From Actinomycetes bacterium (lineage in GTDB: Bacteria; Actinomycetota; Acidimicrobiia; Acidimicrobiales; Acidimicrobiaceae), in assembly GCA_021819725.1 (NCBI GenBank), contig JAKAQR010000004.1:1-64000 (forward strand): a stretch of DNA of 64,000 nt, given 5' to 3'. Positions within the stretch are counted from its first letter, which is position 1. Each line of letters opens with the position of its first letter. Made by a program: the position numbers and the translations under genes. Positions 43,777 to 52,064 of the stretch are shown in pieces. The notes under the pieces were generated by a model. The model searched no databases. It saw only the letters and a list, made by a program, of their open reading frames with translations, and was not told the DNA's origin.

Positions 43777-44538
43777 CTAGTGACGTCGGTCAAGAAACGC
43801 CTGCATCCGAGCCTGCTTCTCCTCCGACTCAAACAGGATCGCCTGACCTAAGGTGTCGATGAGTCCGGTCGACGAACGTCCGCCTGCCCCCAAGGCTAGC
43901 TTTGTTATCTCAAGGGCACGCCACGGCTTGGTCCGGATGGTCTCTGCCCACTTGCGTGCGCAAAGGACTGGATCGTCACAGACCTCGTCAACAAGACCTG
44001 ATGAGAGGGCACCAGCTGCGTCAATCACCTCACCAAGGTAGAGCATTTTGCGAGCAATACCCACCCCGACAAGGCCAGGGAGACGCCAATTTCCTCCGGC
44101 ACCAGCCAGAATACCAAGACCCAACTCCGGTTGTGCAAAGCGAGCTTTTGGTGATGCAACCCGCAAGTCGCAGGCGAGTGCACACTCCAATCCGCCACCA
44201 AAAGCAGGCCCATCAATGGCAGCGATAGAGGGCCAACGCCAACGCGCTAGTGCGTCGAAGAGCTCTACATTGAAGGCTCGGAACGCCTCCTCCTCGCCGC
44301 GCTCGCCGAGCTCAGCGATATCAGCTCCAGCAATAAACATCCCCGGCGTGCTTGAGGTCAAGAGGAGCACGGCCGGTTGGTGCCGGAGACGCTCGAGCGT
44401 TTGGCGCAGCTGATCTACCAGTGCGAGCGAGAGGGCGTTACGCTTTTCGGGTCGATTGAGACTCAGCTGCACTACACCCTCGGATTGGCTCACCATCACC
44501 AAAGATTGACCGCGTGCGGGCCCTGAAGGCTCTTGCAT
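43777..44538 (-). CDS. Enoyl-CoA hydratase (PaaF-like)
   Basis: About 253 aa from ATG 44538; an upstream frame start at 44613 would overlap the dehydrogenase gene. Crotonase features: FIAGADIAELG, DGPAFGGGLECALACDLRVA, and PELGLGILAGAGGNWRLPGLVG with one catalytic Glu. Likely hydrates 2,3-dehydroadipyl-CoA to 3-hydroxyadipyl-CoA in a PaaF role; a generic short-chain substrate is possible. Confidence 0.87.
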   Translation of the reverse strand: MQEPSGPARGQSLVMVSQSEGVVQLSLNRPEKRNALSLALVDQLRQTLERLRHQPAVLLLTSSTPGMFIAGADIAELGERGEEEAFRAFNVELFDALARWRWPSIAAIDGPAFGGGLECALACDLRVASPKARFAQPELGLGILAGAGGNWRLPGLVGVGIARKMLYLGEVIDAAGALSSGLVDEVCDDPVLCARKWAETIRTKPWRALEITKLALGAGGRSSTGLIDTLGQAILFESEEKQARMQAFLDRRH

Positions 44539-44560
44539 CACTCTGCCCCGCGTGCCGTGA

Positions 44561-45436
44561 TCACCAGCCAAAGAATCCCTGCCCCGATTTCTTCCCAAGG
44601 TGGCCAGCCTCAACCATCGAGATCAGTAGTTCGGGGGGCGCAAAGCGATCACCCAGTGTTTGTTCGAGGTATCGTGCTATCGCCAGACGGACATCGAGAC
44701 CGACCAAATCGGTCAGCCGCAATGGACCAACCGGGTGTTTATAGCCAAGCACCATCGCTTGGTCGATATCGGCGGCGCTTGCCACCCCATCTTCAAACAT
44801 ACGGATGGCCTCAAGACCGAGGGCCACCCCCAACCGTGAGGTCGCAAAGCCGGGCGCATCCTTGACAATGATCGCCTCTTTATCGAGTCGTTCGGCCAAT
44901 GCCCTAAAGACCGCAACCGTCGCCTCATTGGTGGAGGGACCGACGACGATCTCGATCAACGAAGAGGCGGGAACGGGATTAAAAAAGTGCAACCCACCGA
45001 TATTTTCCGCGCCCGCCACGCCCTGTTGCAGACTGCCAATAGCGATCGCAGAGGTGTTGGAGCCGATCGGCACCTCATCGCCAACCACGAGACGGATCCG
45101 TTGCAAGACATCACGTTTGAGTTCGACGATCTCTGGTACACTCTCGATCACGACACTCGCGCCCTCAAGCCGCTCATAGTCAACGACAACCGCTAAGTTT
45201 TGGTCGACGACCTCCGCTGAGATGTCGGTGAATCCACGACTGCGTGCCCGCCCCAGCGTGGCGATGATGTGCTCCCTCGCCCGTGAGGCAGCATCCGGCC
45301 TGGCCTCAATCACGGTAGTCCGAAGACCGCTCAACAACGATTGGGAAGCGATCGAGGCACCCATCGTCCCTCCACCGACGACCCCAATCGCTGCCTCTTG
45401 ATCTTGCCCTAAAACACTGGAATGATCTCGTCCCAA
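44561..45436 (-). CDS. 3-hydroxyacyl-CoA dehydrogenase (PaaH-like)
   Basis: 291 aa. NAD-binding IGVVGGGTMGASIASQSLL, SNTSAIAIGSL, the catalytic His in GGLHFFNPVPAS and the C-terminal helical domain GYKHPVGPLRLTDLVGLD. Oxidises 3-hydroxyacyl- or hydroxyadipyl-CoA with NAD. The only workable start is TTG 45436, which overlaps the diiron gene by 28 bp, implying coupled translation. Confidence 0.92.
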   Translation of the reverse strand: MGRDHSSVLGQDQEAAIGVVGGGTMGASIASQSLLSGLRTTVIEARPDAASRAREHIIATLGRARSRGFTDISAEVVDQNLAVVVDYERLEGASVVIESVPEIVELKRDVLQRIRLVVGDEVPIGSNTSAIAIGSLQQGVAGAENIGGLHFFNPVPASSLIEIVVGPSTNEATVAVFRALAERLDKEAIIVKDAPGFATSRLGVALGLEAIRMFEDGVASAADIDQAMVLGYKHPVGPLRLTDLVGLDVRLAIARYLEQTLGDRFAPPELLISMVEAGHLGKKSGQGFFGW

Positions 45437-46434
45437 TTTACGTCCGTGACTTCCTCTCCAGAGATGCCGACCTCCGGGATGGCTGGGAACGGAATATCAT
45501 AACGCTCCAAGACCCCCTTGACATTAAGCATCGCCTGCCGCCAATTCTCTAACTTCTCATCGTAGGTGGCGACTCCCAGTCCCGCTGCACGAGCAACCTC
45601 TTCAATCTCACGTTGTGTAGAGATAAAGTCGTCAGGAAGATCCCAGAAGTCGGAGGGAGGCTCAAAGAGTACACCGGAGAGAAAGACGTAACCCGCCCTA
45701 ATCTGCTTTGTCACAATCGAACGATCCTCATCACTGATCTTGGGGTAATCGCGCTCCATCAACGACAAACAGATGGCCATGTGTCGTCCCTCATCACGAC
45801 CGATCGCACGGAACGCCTCCTTGAAGACGGGAATCGTCGTATGCGTGTACATATAATGAAAGAGTGTCGATGACGCCACTTCCCCCATGAGGAAGGAGCT
45901 AAACAACACCGCCATGGAGTAGCGAGGGACCGCCTTTTTGTAACCGTTCCAATAGCGCGCACCGTTGTGATAGAGCCATTGGACATTACGCTTCGCCCGG
46001 CGTCCAAGGTCCGACTGCGGTTCGTAGTCGAGAGGGCCTCCTGGGGTCAGCAAGGAGATAGCCTTACCACAGACGATCTCGTGGTTCTGCTCGTCACGGG
46101 TGATCGAGAAGAACGCCCTACGTACGGGGTCCTCTTCATGGATCTCATAGGCGTGCACCAGCGCTGTCGCGAACACCGGAGGTGCTGAGGCATCAAAGAC
46201 TGATAGCAACGAAAACCAGTACGCCACTGCCTCCCGTTCAGCTGCTGACATCTGATCAAGACGAAGACCATCCCATGGAAGTCGTGCGGGATCCCAATAC
46301 TCCTTCTGTGCAGAAGCCCAGATCTCATCGAGTTTTGCGGTCTTTGACTCCCATGAGAGAGGAAAAACATTGGGCTGTTCAATTGGCGGAGGAAACTCCA
46401 TCGACCCACCCAGTCCGTCATGTGCCTGTGCCAC
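45409..46434 (-). CDS. R2-like diiron oxygenase/oxidase of unknown type
   Basis: 341 aa helical ferritin-like protein. It has a full set of carboxylate-bridged diiron ligands in the order of ribonucleotide reductase R2 proteins: D81 (SVFDASAP), E115 and H118 (TRDEQNHE), E185 (MGEVASS), E215 and H218 (GRDEGRHMA). The sequences around them are not those of true R2, PaaA/PaaC, AurF or MMO subunits as I know them, so the family is unassigned. First gene of the operon and divergent from a two-domain ferredoxin reductase, which is the usual electron donor of diiron oxygenases. By position it would carry out the ring-activating oxygenation that PaaABCE performs elsewhere. Confidence 0.8.
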   Translation of the reverse strand: MAQAHDGLGGSMEFPPPIEQPNVFPLSWESKTAKLDEIWASAQKEYWDPARLPWDGLRLDQMSAAEREAVAYWFSLLSVFDASAPPVFATALVHAYEIHEEDPVRRAFFSITRDEQNHEIVCGKAISLLTPGGPLDYEPQSDLGRRAKRNVQWLYHNGARYWNGYKKAVPRYSMAVLFSSFLMGEVASSTLFHYMYTHTTIPVFKEAFRAIGRDEGRHMAICLSLMERDYPKISDEDRSIVTKQIRAGYVFLSGVLFEPPSDFWDLPDDFISTQREIEEVARAAGLGVATYDEKLENWRQAMLNVKGVLERYDIPFPAIPEVGISGEEVTDVNWDEIIPVF

Positions 46435-46457
46435 GTTATTCCCCTTTCACACATCGA

Positions 46458-46473
46458 CCGACCATTCGGTCGG
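46458..46473. promoter_or_regulatory. TetR-type operator between the diiron and reductase genes
   Basis: CCGACC-ATTC-GGTCGG, a 16-bp dyad of the kind bound by PaaR/FadR-type TetR proteins, in the 152-bp divergent region. TACAAT at 46479-46484 could be the rightward -10 box. A TetR gene lies in the leftward operon. Confidence 0.65.
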
Positions 46474-46586
46474 GACACTACAATAGTAGCACGGTCGCGC
46501 TCGTTATGGTTTGATCCGATGATCCGGTGAGTAGCATCGAATCGAGCCAAGGCCATCGTGTGTGTCGAGAACTCGAAGGAGGCCCC

Positions 46587-47636
46587 ATGTCGATCATTCG
46601 ACTTTACCCATCCGGTAACGAGATACCCTGCCCTGACGGCATGACGGTTTTGGCCGCCTTGGAGGCCGAAGGTTGGGCCTTGCCCAACAACTGCAGGGCT
46701 GGGACATGCGGAGAGTGTAAAGTCAAGGTCCGCTCAGGCTCCTTCGATCAGGGATTCGTCCTCGATATGGCACTCTCGCAGGAGGAACGTCAGCAGGGCT
46801 ACGGCGCGATGTGCATGGCCAAACCGCTCTCGGACTATCTGGCGATTGAATGGGGTACCGAGGACGCCAAGCCCACCCTGTTCCCCCCTCGAGAGCAGGT
46901 ACCACATATCGTCGTAGAACGGCTAGAACGCACCCCTTCCATCGTTGAACTGCGACTGCGACCGCTCGGTGACCCTCTTCGCTTTTGGCCAGGGCAGCAC
47001 GTGCAGCTTGGATCACCACCCGAGTACCCCTTGCGCAACTACTCAATGGCGAACGCACCCCGCCCCGACGGTGAGCTGATCCTCGAGATCACCCGAGAAC
47101 CTTTCGGCCAAACCAGCACCTGGTTGACCAATAACGTCGCCATCGGCGACACGCTCATGGTCAACGGGCCCTACGGCTCCTTCATCGGAGACCCCGCCAC
47201 CGCGACACCGGTCCTGCTCATCGCGGGAGGATCGGGGTTGGCACCTATCCTTTCACTCACTGAAGCCGCACTACGCCGGGGATTTGCCCATCACGTCACG
47301 CTGCTGTTCTCCGCACGTACGCCAAGCGATGTCTATCCCCCTGGCCAACTCGCGTATCTGACCCATCGATACCCCAATTTTGAACTCCAGGTCACCTACA
47401 CGCGGCATCCTCACGATCCGAGCTGCGGGGAGATCCCACACTATCATGGGCGCCTCCCCGGCATGCTCAGCGATATCTTTCCTCACCTCGCCGATACCGC
47501 GGTCTTCATCGCTGGCAGTGACGCCTTCGTCCAAGATTGCACGCGAGCCGTCCAAGCCTTGGAGCCCGGCGCCGTCTACACCGAGCCCTTCACCGATCAG
47601 CAAGGCGACTTCTCCTCGTTGTCCATTCTCGGATAA
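46587..47636 (+). CDS. Ferredoxin/FNR-type oxygenase reductase
   Basis: 349 aa from ATG 46587, GGAGG nine bases upstream. N-terminal plant-type [2Fe-2S] domain with C36, C41, C44 and C76 (NNCRAGTCGECK, MCMAKP). An FAD domain with the RNYS motif (YPLRNYSMAN) and a NAD domain with GGSGLAPILS follow. Same domain order as reductases of methane, phenol and benzoate oxygenases (ferredoxin first), whereas PaaE has ferredoxin last. It should pass NADH electrons to the adjacent diiron protein. Confidence 0.92.
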   Translation: MSIIRLYPSGNEIPCPDGMTVLAALEAEGWALPNNCRAGTCGECKVKVRSGSFDQGFVLDMALSQEERQQGYGAMCMAKPLSDYLAIEWGTEDAKPTLFPPREQVPHIVVERLERTPSIVELRLRPLGDPLRFWPGQHVQLGSPPEYPLRNYSMANAPRPDGELILEITREPFGQTSTWLTNNVAIGDTLMVNGPYGSFIGDPATATPVLLIAGGSGLAPILSLTEAALRRGFAHHVTLLFSARTPSDVYPPGQLAYLTHRYPNFELQVTYTRHPHDPSCGEIPHYHGRLPGMLSDIFPHLADTAVFIAGSDAFVQDCTRAVQALEPGAVYTEPFTDQQGDFSSLSILG

Positions 47637-48064
47637 CGACCCGCCCCTCGATCGATCACCCAATGCATCGACACCATGAGGTCGCTTGTCGTGTCCTCGT
47701 ACCAATTAGTCCTTGTCGGGCCAGCGGGATCCCCTCTGGTACGCACTCCTTGCTACTCGGTGAGCGTCAGCAGACGATGACGCTCTCTCCGCACCCTAGA
47801 TCTCATGGTGGGCCGACTACGGAGACGATGCCAAAACATCCCGCTAACCCTCACTACCGGACCCAACTGCATCCTCAGGCATCTCGCCTCTAGTCCTCCA
47901 AACCGCGAACCGGATCCAACGGCGAGCACATGAACCAGCATGGTCGATACCACCGCTCATGGCAGCATCGAGCAGCCGGAGTGCCGAGTAGTCGGAGTAC
48001 CAAATGGTGGATCAACAAGCGCCAAAGACCTTACAATCGCACAAAGGAAGGTGCGCTTGTTGTA
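47637..48064. other. 428-bp gene-poor stretch
   Basis: Between the reductase gene and the convergent hydrolase. Several short frames on both strands, none with a start signal or recognisable motif. No clear terminator seen. Confidence 0.5.
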
Positions 48065-48943
48065 TCAAGCGGAGAGGGCGTCGAAGATAATCGCTGCGAT
48101 CTGCTCTGGATACTGTGCATGCAGATCATGATCACCCTGAATGGGATAGAGCCAACCCTGGTTGGGGGCCTCGGCTAGCAGTCGACCCGCCGCGACTGTC
48201 TTGGCTTCATCCGCCTCCGCCTGCCCCGACAACGCGGGGATCAGCAGCAGTTTGGAACGGAGACGTCCTGCGTCGATGTGAGGCTCATAGTCGAGCAGGT
48301 CATTCAGGATCATCATGTGGTCTTCGATGCTCAGTCGTCGATAGGCAAGACCATTGGTGTCGATGCGAAAACCAGCGCGAGCAGCCAGAAGAACCTCCGG
48401 ATCCCAGTCCCGGTAGCGCCGCTCAAAGAAAGCATCGAGCTCCTCGATCGGCCGCCCGTCGATATCGGTTGGTCGAAGCACCCGTATGGCCTCCTCTCGT
48501 GAGGCAAAACTACGAGCCATCGCCTGGAAACCACCATCGACGAGTCCCACCACGTAGGGGCGAACCCCTGGCCGATCAGCGCTCAACGCACCGTAGTGCA
48601 ACGCGACTGACGCCCCCCATGACTGACCGATGACCCCGAAAGGCTCCCCACTGGGGAGATCTTGCACGACGCTGAGGAGATCGTCCGCACTCGCACCCAC
48701 CCCCATCGATGTGTGCGCGCCACCCGACCGGCCGTGTCCACGTTGGTCAAGGGTGTAGGTGCAGACCCCCATCGCCGAGAGCAGGCGAGCAACTGGCCAC
48801 CAAAATTGCGCATTAGATGAGAGCCCGTGCAGCAGCACTACCGAAGCGGTGAGGCTTGGGCCAACTGGATCGAATCGATCCAACACCAGCCGGACTCCAT
48901 CTCGCATCTTCGCACTCAGCGTCTCCACAACCCGCCACCTCAC
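48065..48943 (-). CDS. Alpha/beta hydrolase
   Basis: 292 aa. Oxyanion HGLSSNAQFW, DQRGHGRSGG, nucleophile elbow GQSWGAS (Ser about 113) and the C-terminal catalytic histidine in GDHDLH. Substrate not predictable; this group includes esterases and C-C hydrolases. GTG start preceded by AAGAGGTGAG-like bases. Divergent from putA. Confidence 0.88.
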   Translation of the reverse strand: MRWRVVETLSAKMRDGVRLVLDRFDPVGPSLTASVVLLHGLSSNAQFWWPVARLLSAMGVCTYTLDQRGHGRSGGAHTSMGVGASADDLLSVVQDLPSGEPFGVIGQSWGASVALHYGALSADRPGVRPYVVGLVDGGFQAMARSFASREEAIRVLRPTDIDGRPIEELDAFFERRYRDWDPEVLLAARAGFRIDTNGLAYRRLSIEDHMMILNDLLDYEPHIDAGRLRSKLLLIPALSGQAEADEAKTVAAGRLLAEAPNQGWLYPIQGDHDLHAQYPEQIAAIIFDALSA

Positions 48944-48989
48944 CTCTTATGCAACCAATTCCTACGAAGAACTACACACCGAAACATCT

Positions 48990-49018
48990 TTGACAACAGA
49001 ACGCTTAAAGGGTAGTAT
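48990..49018 (+). promoter_or_regulatory. putA promoter, -35 TTGACA and -10 TAGTAT
   Basis: TTGACA (48990-48995), exact 17-bp spacer, TAGTAT (49013-49018), then six bases to ATG 49025. The best promoter in the window, and it predicts a transcript that starts on the initiation codon. Confidence 0.8.
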
Positions 49019-49024
49019 GCGGTG

Positions 49025-51976
49025 ATGAGCACAGAGTCCACCACCACTACTTCGCTGGAGTCAACCATTCAAGAGATCGCGGCCGCCATCAGCACCTATG
49101 ACGGCCCAAGTGGCGTCTATCAGCTCAAGGGACTCGCCTCGCTGGTGATGAAACAGGCCTTGAAAGATCCGGTCTTTCGTGCCGATCTCTTTCGACTTGT
49201 TGATGTTTTTCCGACACTAGAGGGGCCCGAACAGATCACCGCGCACGTGCGCGAATACCTCGATCCACGAGCCCCGAAATGGATGGCGACGAGCCAGTCG
49301 CTCGCCTCAAAGCTTGGGATCGGCCGCTCCGTACTCACCTCGTTGACCCGCAACAACATCATTGAGATGGCGAACCAATTCATCCTCGGCACCGAGCTCG
49401 ATGAGATTGCTCGGAAAGTTGGCCAGATGGCCCAACAGGGCTACCTTACCACCGTCGACCTCCTCGGCGAGAAGATTATCACCTACCCGGAGAGTGACCG
49501 CTACATCAACCGGATCACCGAGATTCACGAGCGGCTGACCACCTCGGCACCGTTCCTCGCGGTGAACAAGAAGCTAACGGGACCAATGGTCAGTATCAGC
49601 GTCAAGCCAAGCGCACTGACACCCCACTATGGCCCACTCCAGCGCGAGGGCGCCATCGAAGAGGTCATCGAGCGCATCACTCCACTCCTGAAATCAGCCC
49701 AGGATGCCGGCACGCTGATCTTCCTCGACATGGAGCACTATGATACCTACGAGCTCACACTCGAGGTCTTCAATCGGCTGGTTTTGGACAAGAACTTTGC
49801 CGACCTCCAACTTGGATTGGTCATGCAGGCCTACCTGCGTCGTCATGTCACCGAACTGAAGACACTGCTCAATCTCCTCCGTGACCAAGAGTCTGACAAC
49901 CCTCGCCTTTGGATCCGTTTAGTCAAGGGGGCCTACTGGGATACCGAATTTGCGCAGGCATCAGCCGAATCCCACACTCCCCCGGTCTTCACCGACAAGG
50001 CTGAGAGCGACATCAGCTACGAGGAGTCCGTCAGGCTCCTCCTGGACAACCATCGAAGGGTGCATCCCGCCTTCGCCTCGCATAACCTGAGGTCCCTCTC
50101 CTATGCGATCGCCTATGCGCGAGCACACGGGCTCACTCCAACCGACTATGAGATCCAGATGCTCTATGGCATGGCAGAACCGATGGCCTCAGCGCTGCTC
50201 GCCCAGGGCCAATCCGTGCGGATCTATACGCCAGTGGGTGAGCTACTGCCCGGGATGAGTTACCTCGTGCGTCGGCTTCTTGAAAATACATCCAACTCGT
50301 CCTTTGTGCGCGCACGATTCGGCGGCAAGCAGTCGATAGCTCGACTGGTCGCACCTCCAAAACCCACGCATGGCACCAAGCCTCCCGCTGGCTACCCGGT
50401 GGGCTATGCTCACGAACCCACGACGGAGTTCCATCATCAGCATGAGATGCGACTCCAACAAGAGGCGATTGACCGGGTCGCCGGTACGCTAGGGGCTACC
50501 AACAAGGTTCGGCTCTCGATCGGACACCCCCTCCCCGAGACTGCCACTTGGTCGAACTCCCTCAATCCAACGAGGCCGGCTCAGACACTTGCCACGGTAG
50601 AGGAGGCGAGCGAGGAGCAGGTGGAGTCGGCGGTGTCAGCAGCGCTGGCCGCACAACCAAAGTGGGCAAGCGCAACGCTTCCCGAGCGTGCTGCCGTACT
50701 CCGCAAAGCAGCAACCTACCTGCGGAGCCGTCGCAGCGAGATCAACGCGGTCGAGGTGATGGAGGCAGGCAAGCCCTGGCTTGAGGCGGACAACGACATC
50801 GGTGAAGCGATCGACTTCCTTGAGTACTACGCCATCTGGGCAGAGCGACTCGCCACCGAGCGTCTCGACTCCCCCGCTGGCGAAACCAACCAGCTTCGGT
50901 GGCGTAGCCGTGGTCTCACCCTGGTGATCCCACCCTGGAACTTCCCATTAGCAATCCCCATGGGCATGACCGCAGCCGCGCTGGTGATGGGCAACTCCGT
51001 CATCCTCAAACCGGCGGAGCAGACTCCAATCACAGCGAGTTACATCGCCCGAGCCTTTGAACACGCGGGATTGCCTGCGGGCGCCCTCTGCTTCGTCCCT
51101 GGCCGAGGTGAGACGGTTGGCGCGAGGCTCGTGCGCCACCCACTGGTCTCTACCATCGCCTTCACTGGCTCAAGAGCCGTCGGGCTTGACATCATCGAGG
51201 CCGCAGGTCGCGTCGTACCTGGGCAGACCTCCTTGAAGCGAGTGATCGCCGAGATGGGTGGCAAGAACGCCATTGTGGTCGATGCTGATGCCGATCTCGA
51301 CCAGGCGGTACCTGGCGTTATCTACTCAGCCTTCGGCTTTGCGGGCCAGAAATGCTCCGCCTGCTCAAGGGTGATTGTTCATGGTCAGATCTTTGATGCC
51401 TTCGTACACCGACTGACCCAGGCCACCAAGACCTTGATCATTGGTGACCCTCGCAACCCAGCGACCCAGATGGGTCCCGTCATTGATGACGCAGCGCTGG
51501 CCAAGATTACCGGCATGATCGACGCAGGAAAGGCCGGCTCTGAACTGCTCTACCAGGGAACCCGACCGGATCTCGACGGCTACTTTGTCCCACCCACCAT
51601 CTTTGTCAATCCGGATCGCCAGTCCCCGCTCTATCGAGAGGAGATCTTCGGCCCCGTGCTGACGGTGGAGCGTGCAGGCGATCTCGATGACGCCATCTGG
51701 CGTGCCAACGATACAATCTATGCCTTAACGCAGGGGGTCTTCTCGCGCTCTGCCCAAGCGATCGCGCGGGTGGCGAATGCGGCCCGGGCTGGTAACTTCT
51801 ATGTCAATCGTGGAATCACCGGGGCCATTCCAGGGCGTCATCCCTTCGGAGGTTTTGGTAACTCCGGCGTCGGTTTCAAGGCGGGAGGACCCTCCTACCT
51901 TCTCCAATTTGCCGATCAGCAAGTGATCTCGGAGAATCTCTTGCGCCAGGGCTTCTCCCCAGACATCAGCGAATAG
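49025..51976 (+). CDS. putA: Bifunctional proline dehydrogenase / glutamate semialdehyde dehydrogenase
   Basis: 983 aa. An N-terminal helical region (1-130), a proline dehydrogenase barrel (about 130-450) with RLVKGAYWD, YEIQMLYGMAE and YLVRRLLENTSN (flavin and substrate contacts), and an aldehyde dehydrogenase domain (about 510-970) with IPPWNFPLAIP, the general-base Glu in AEMGGKNA and the catalytic cysteine in GQKCSACSR. Oxidises proline to glutamate with substrate channelling. There is no ribbon-helix-helix DNA-binding domain. ATG 49025 is preferred over GTG 49022 because the promoter places the transcript start there. Confidence 0.95.
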   Translation: MSTESTTTTSLESTIQEIAAAISTYDGPSGVYQLKGLASLVMKQALKDPVFRADLFRLVDVFPTLEGPEQITAHVREYLDPRAPKWMATSQSLASKLGIGRSVLTSLTRNNIIEMANQFILGTELDEIARKVGQMAQQGYLTTVDLLGEKIITYPESDRYINRITEIHERLTTSAPFLAVNKKLTGPMVSISVKPSALTPHYGPLQREGAIEEVIERITPLLKSAQDAGTLIFLDMEHYDTYELTLEVFNRLVLDKNFADLQLGLVMQAYLRRHVTELKTLLNLLRDQESDNPRLWIRLVKGAYWDTEFAQASAESHTPPVFTDKAESDISYEESVRLLLDNHRRVHPAFASHNLRSLSYAIAYARAHGLTPTDYEIQMLYGMAEPMASALLAQGQSVRIYTPVGELLPGMSYLVRRLLENTSNSSFVRARFGGKQSIARLVAPPKPTHGTKPPAGYPVGYAHEPTTEFHHQHEMRLQQEAIDRVAGTLGATNKVRLSIGHPLPETATWSNSLNPTRPAQTLATVEEASEEQVESAVSAALAAQPKWASATLPERAAVLRKAATYLRSRRSEINAVEVMEAGKPWLEADNDIGEAIDFLEYYAIWAERLATERLDSPAGETNQLRWRSRGLTLVIPPWNFPLAIPMGMTAAALVMGNSVILKPAEQTPITASYIARAFEHAGLPAGALCFVPGRGETVGARLVRHPLVSTIAFTGSRAVGLDIIEAAGRVVPGQTSLKRVIAEMGGKNAIVVDADADLDQAVPGVIYSAFGFAGQKCSACSRVIVHGQIFDAFVHRLTQATKTLIIGDPRNPATQMGPVIDDAALAKITGMIDAGKAGSELLYQGTRPDLDGYFVPPTIFVNPDRQSPLYREEIFGPVLTVERAGDLDDAIWRANDTIYALTQGVFSRSAQAIARVANAARAGNFYVNRGITGAIPGRHPFGGFGNSGVGFKAGGPSYLLQFADQQVISENLLRQGFSPDISE

Positions 51977-52022
51977 CGCCTAGGGCGAGGATCAGCCTTC
52001 TCGCGACAGGAATACTTGCTCT

Positions 52023-52039
52023 CTACAACTAGTTTGTAG
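52023..52039. promoter_or_regulatory. Imperfect palindrome in the MFS promoter
   Basis: CTACAACTAGTTTGTAG, arms CTACAA/TTGTAG around a CTAG core, directly upstream of a -10-like TATAGT (52048-52053). It is placed to act as an operator for the MFS gene. Bound regulator unknown. Confidence 0.5.
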
Positions 52040-52064
52040 GGAGTATGTATAGTAGGGCGCGACA

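Noticed and set aside
45409..46434. Ribonucleotide reductase beta chain (nrdB)
   Set aside because: The ligand set matches R2, but the surrounding sequence and length do not fit, there is no nrdA, and the gene heads a CoA degradation operon beside an oxygenase reductase.
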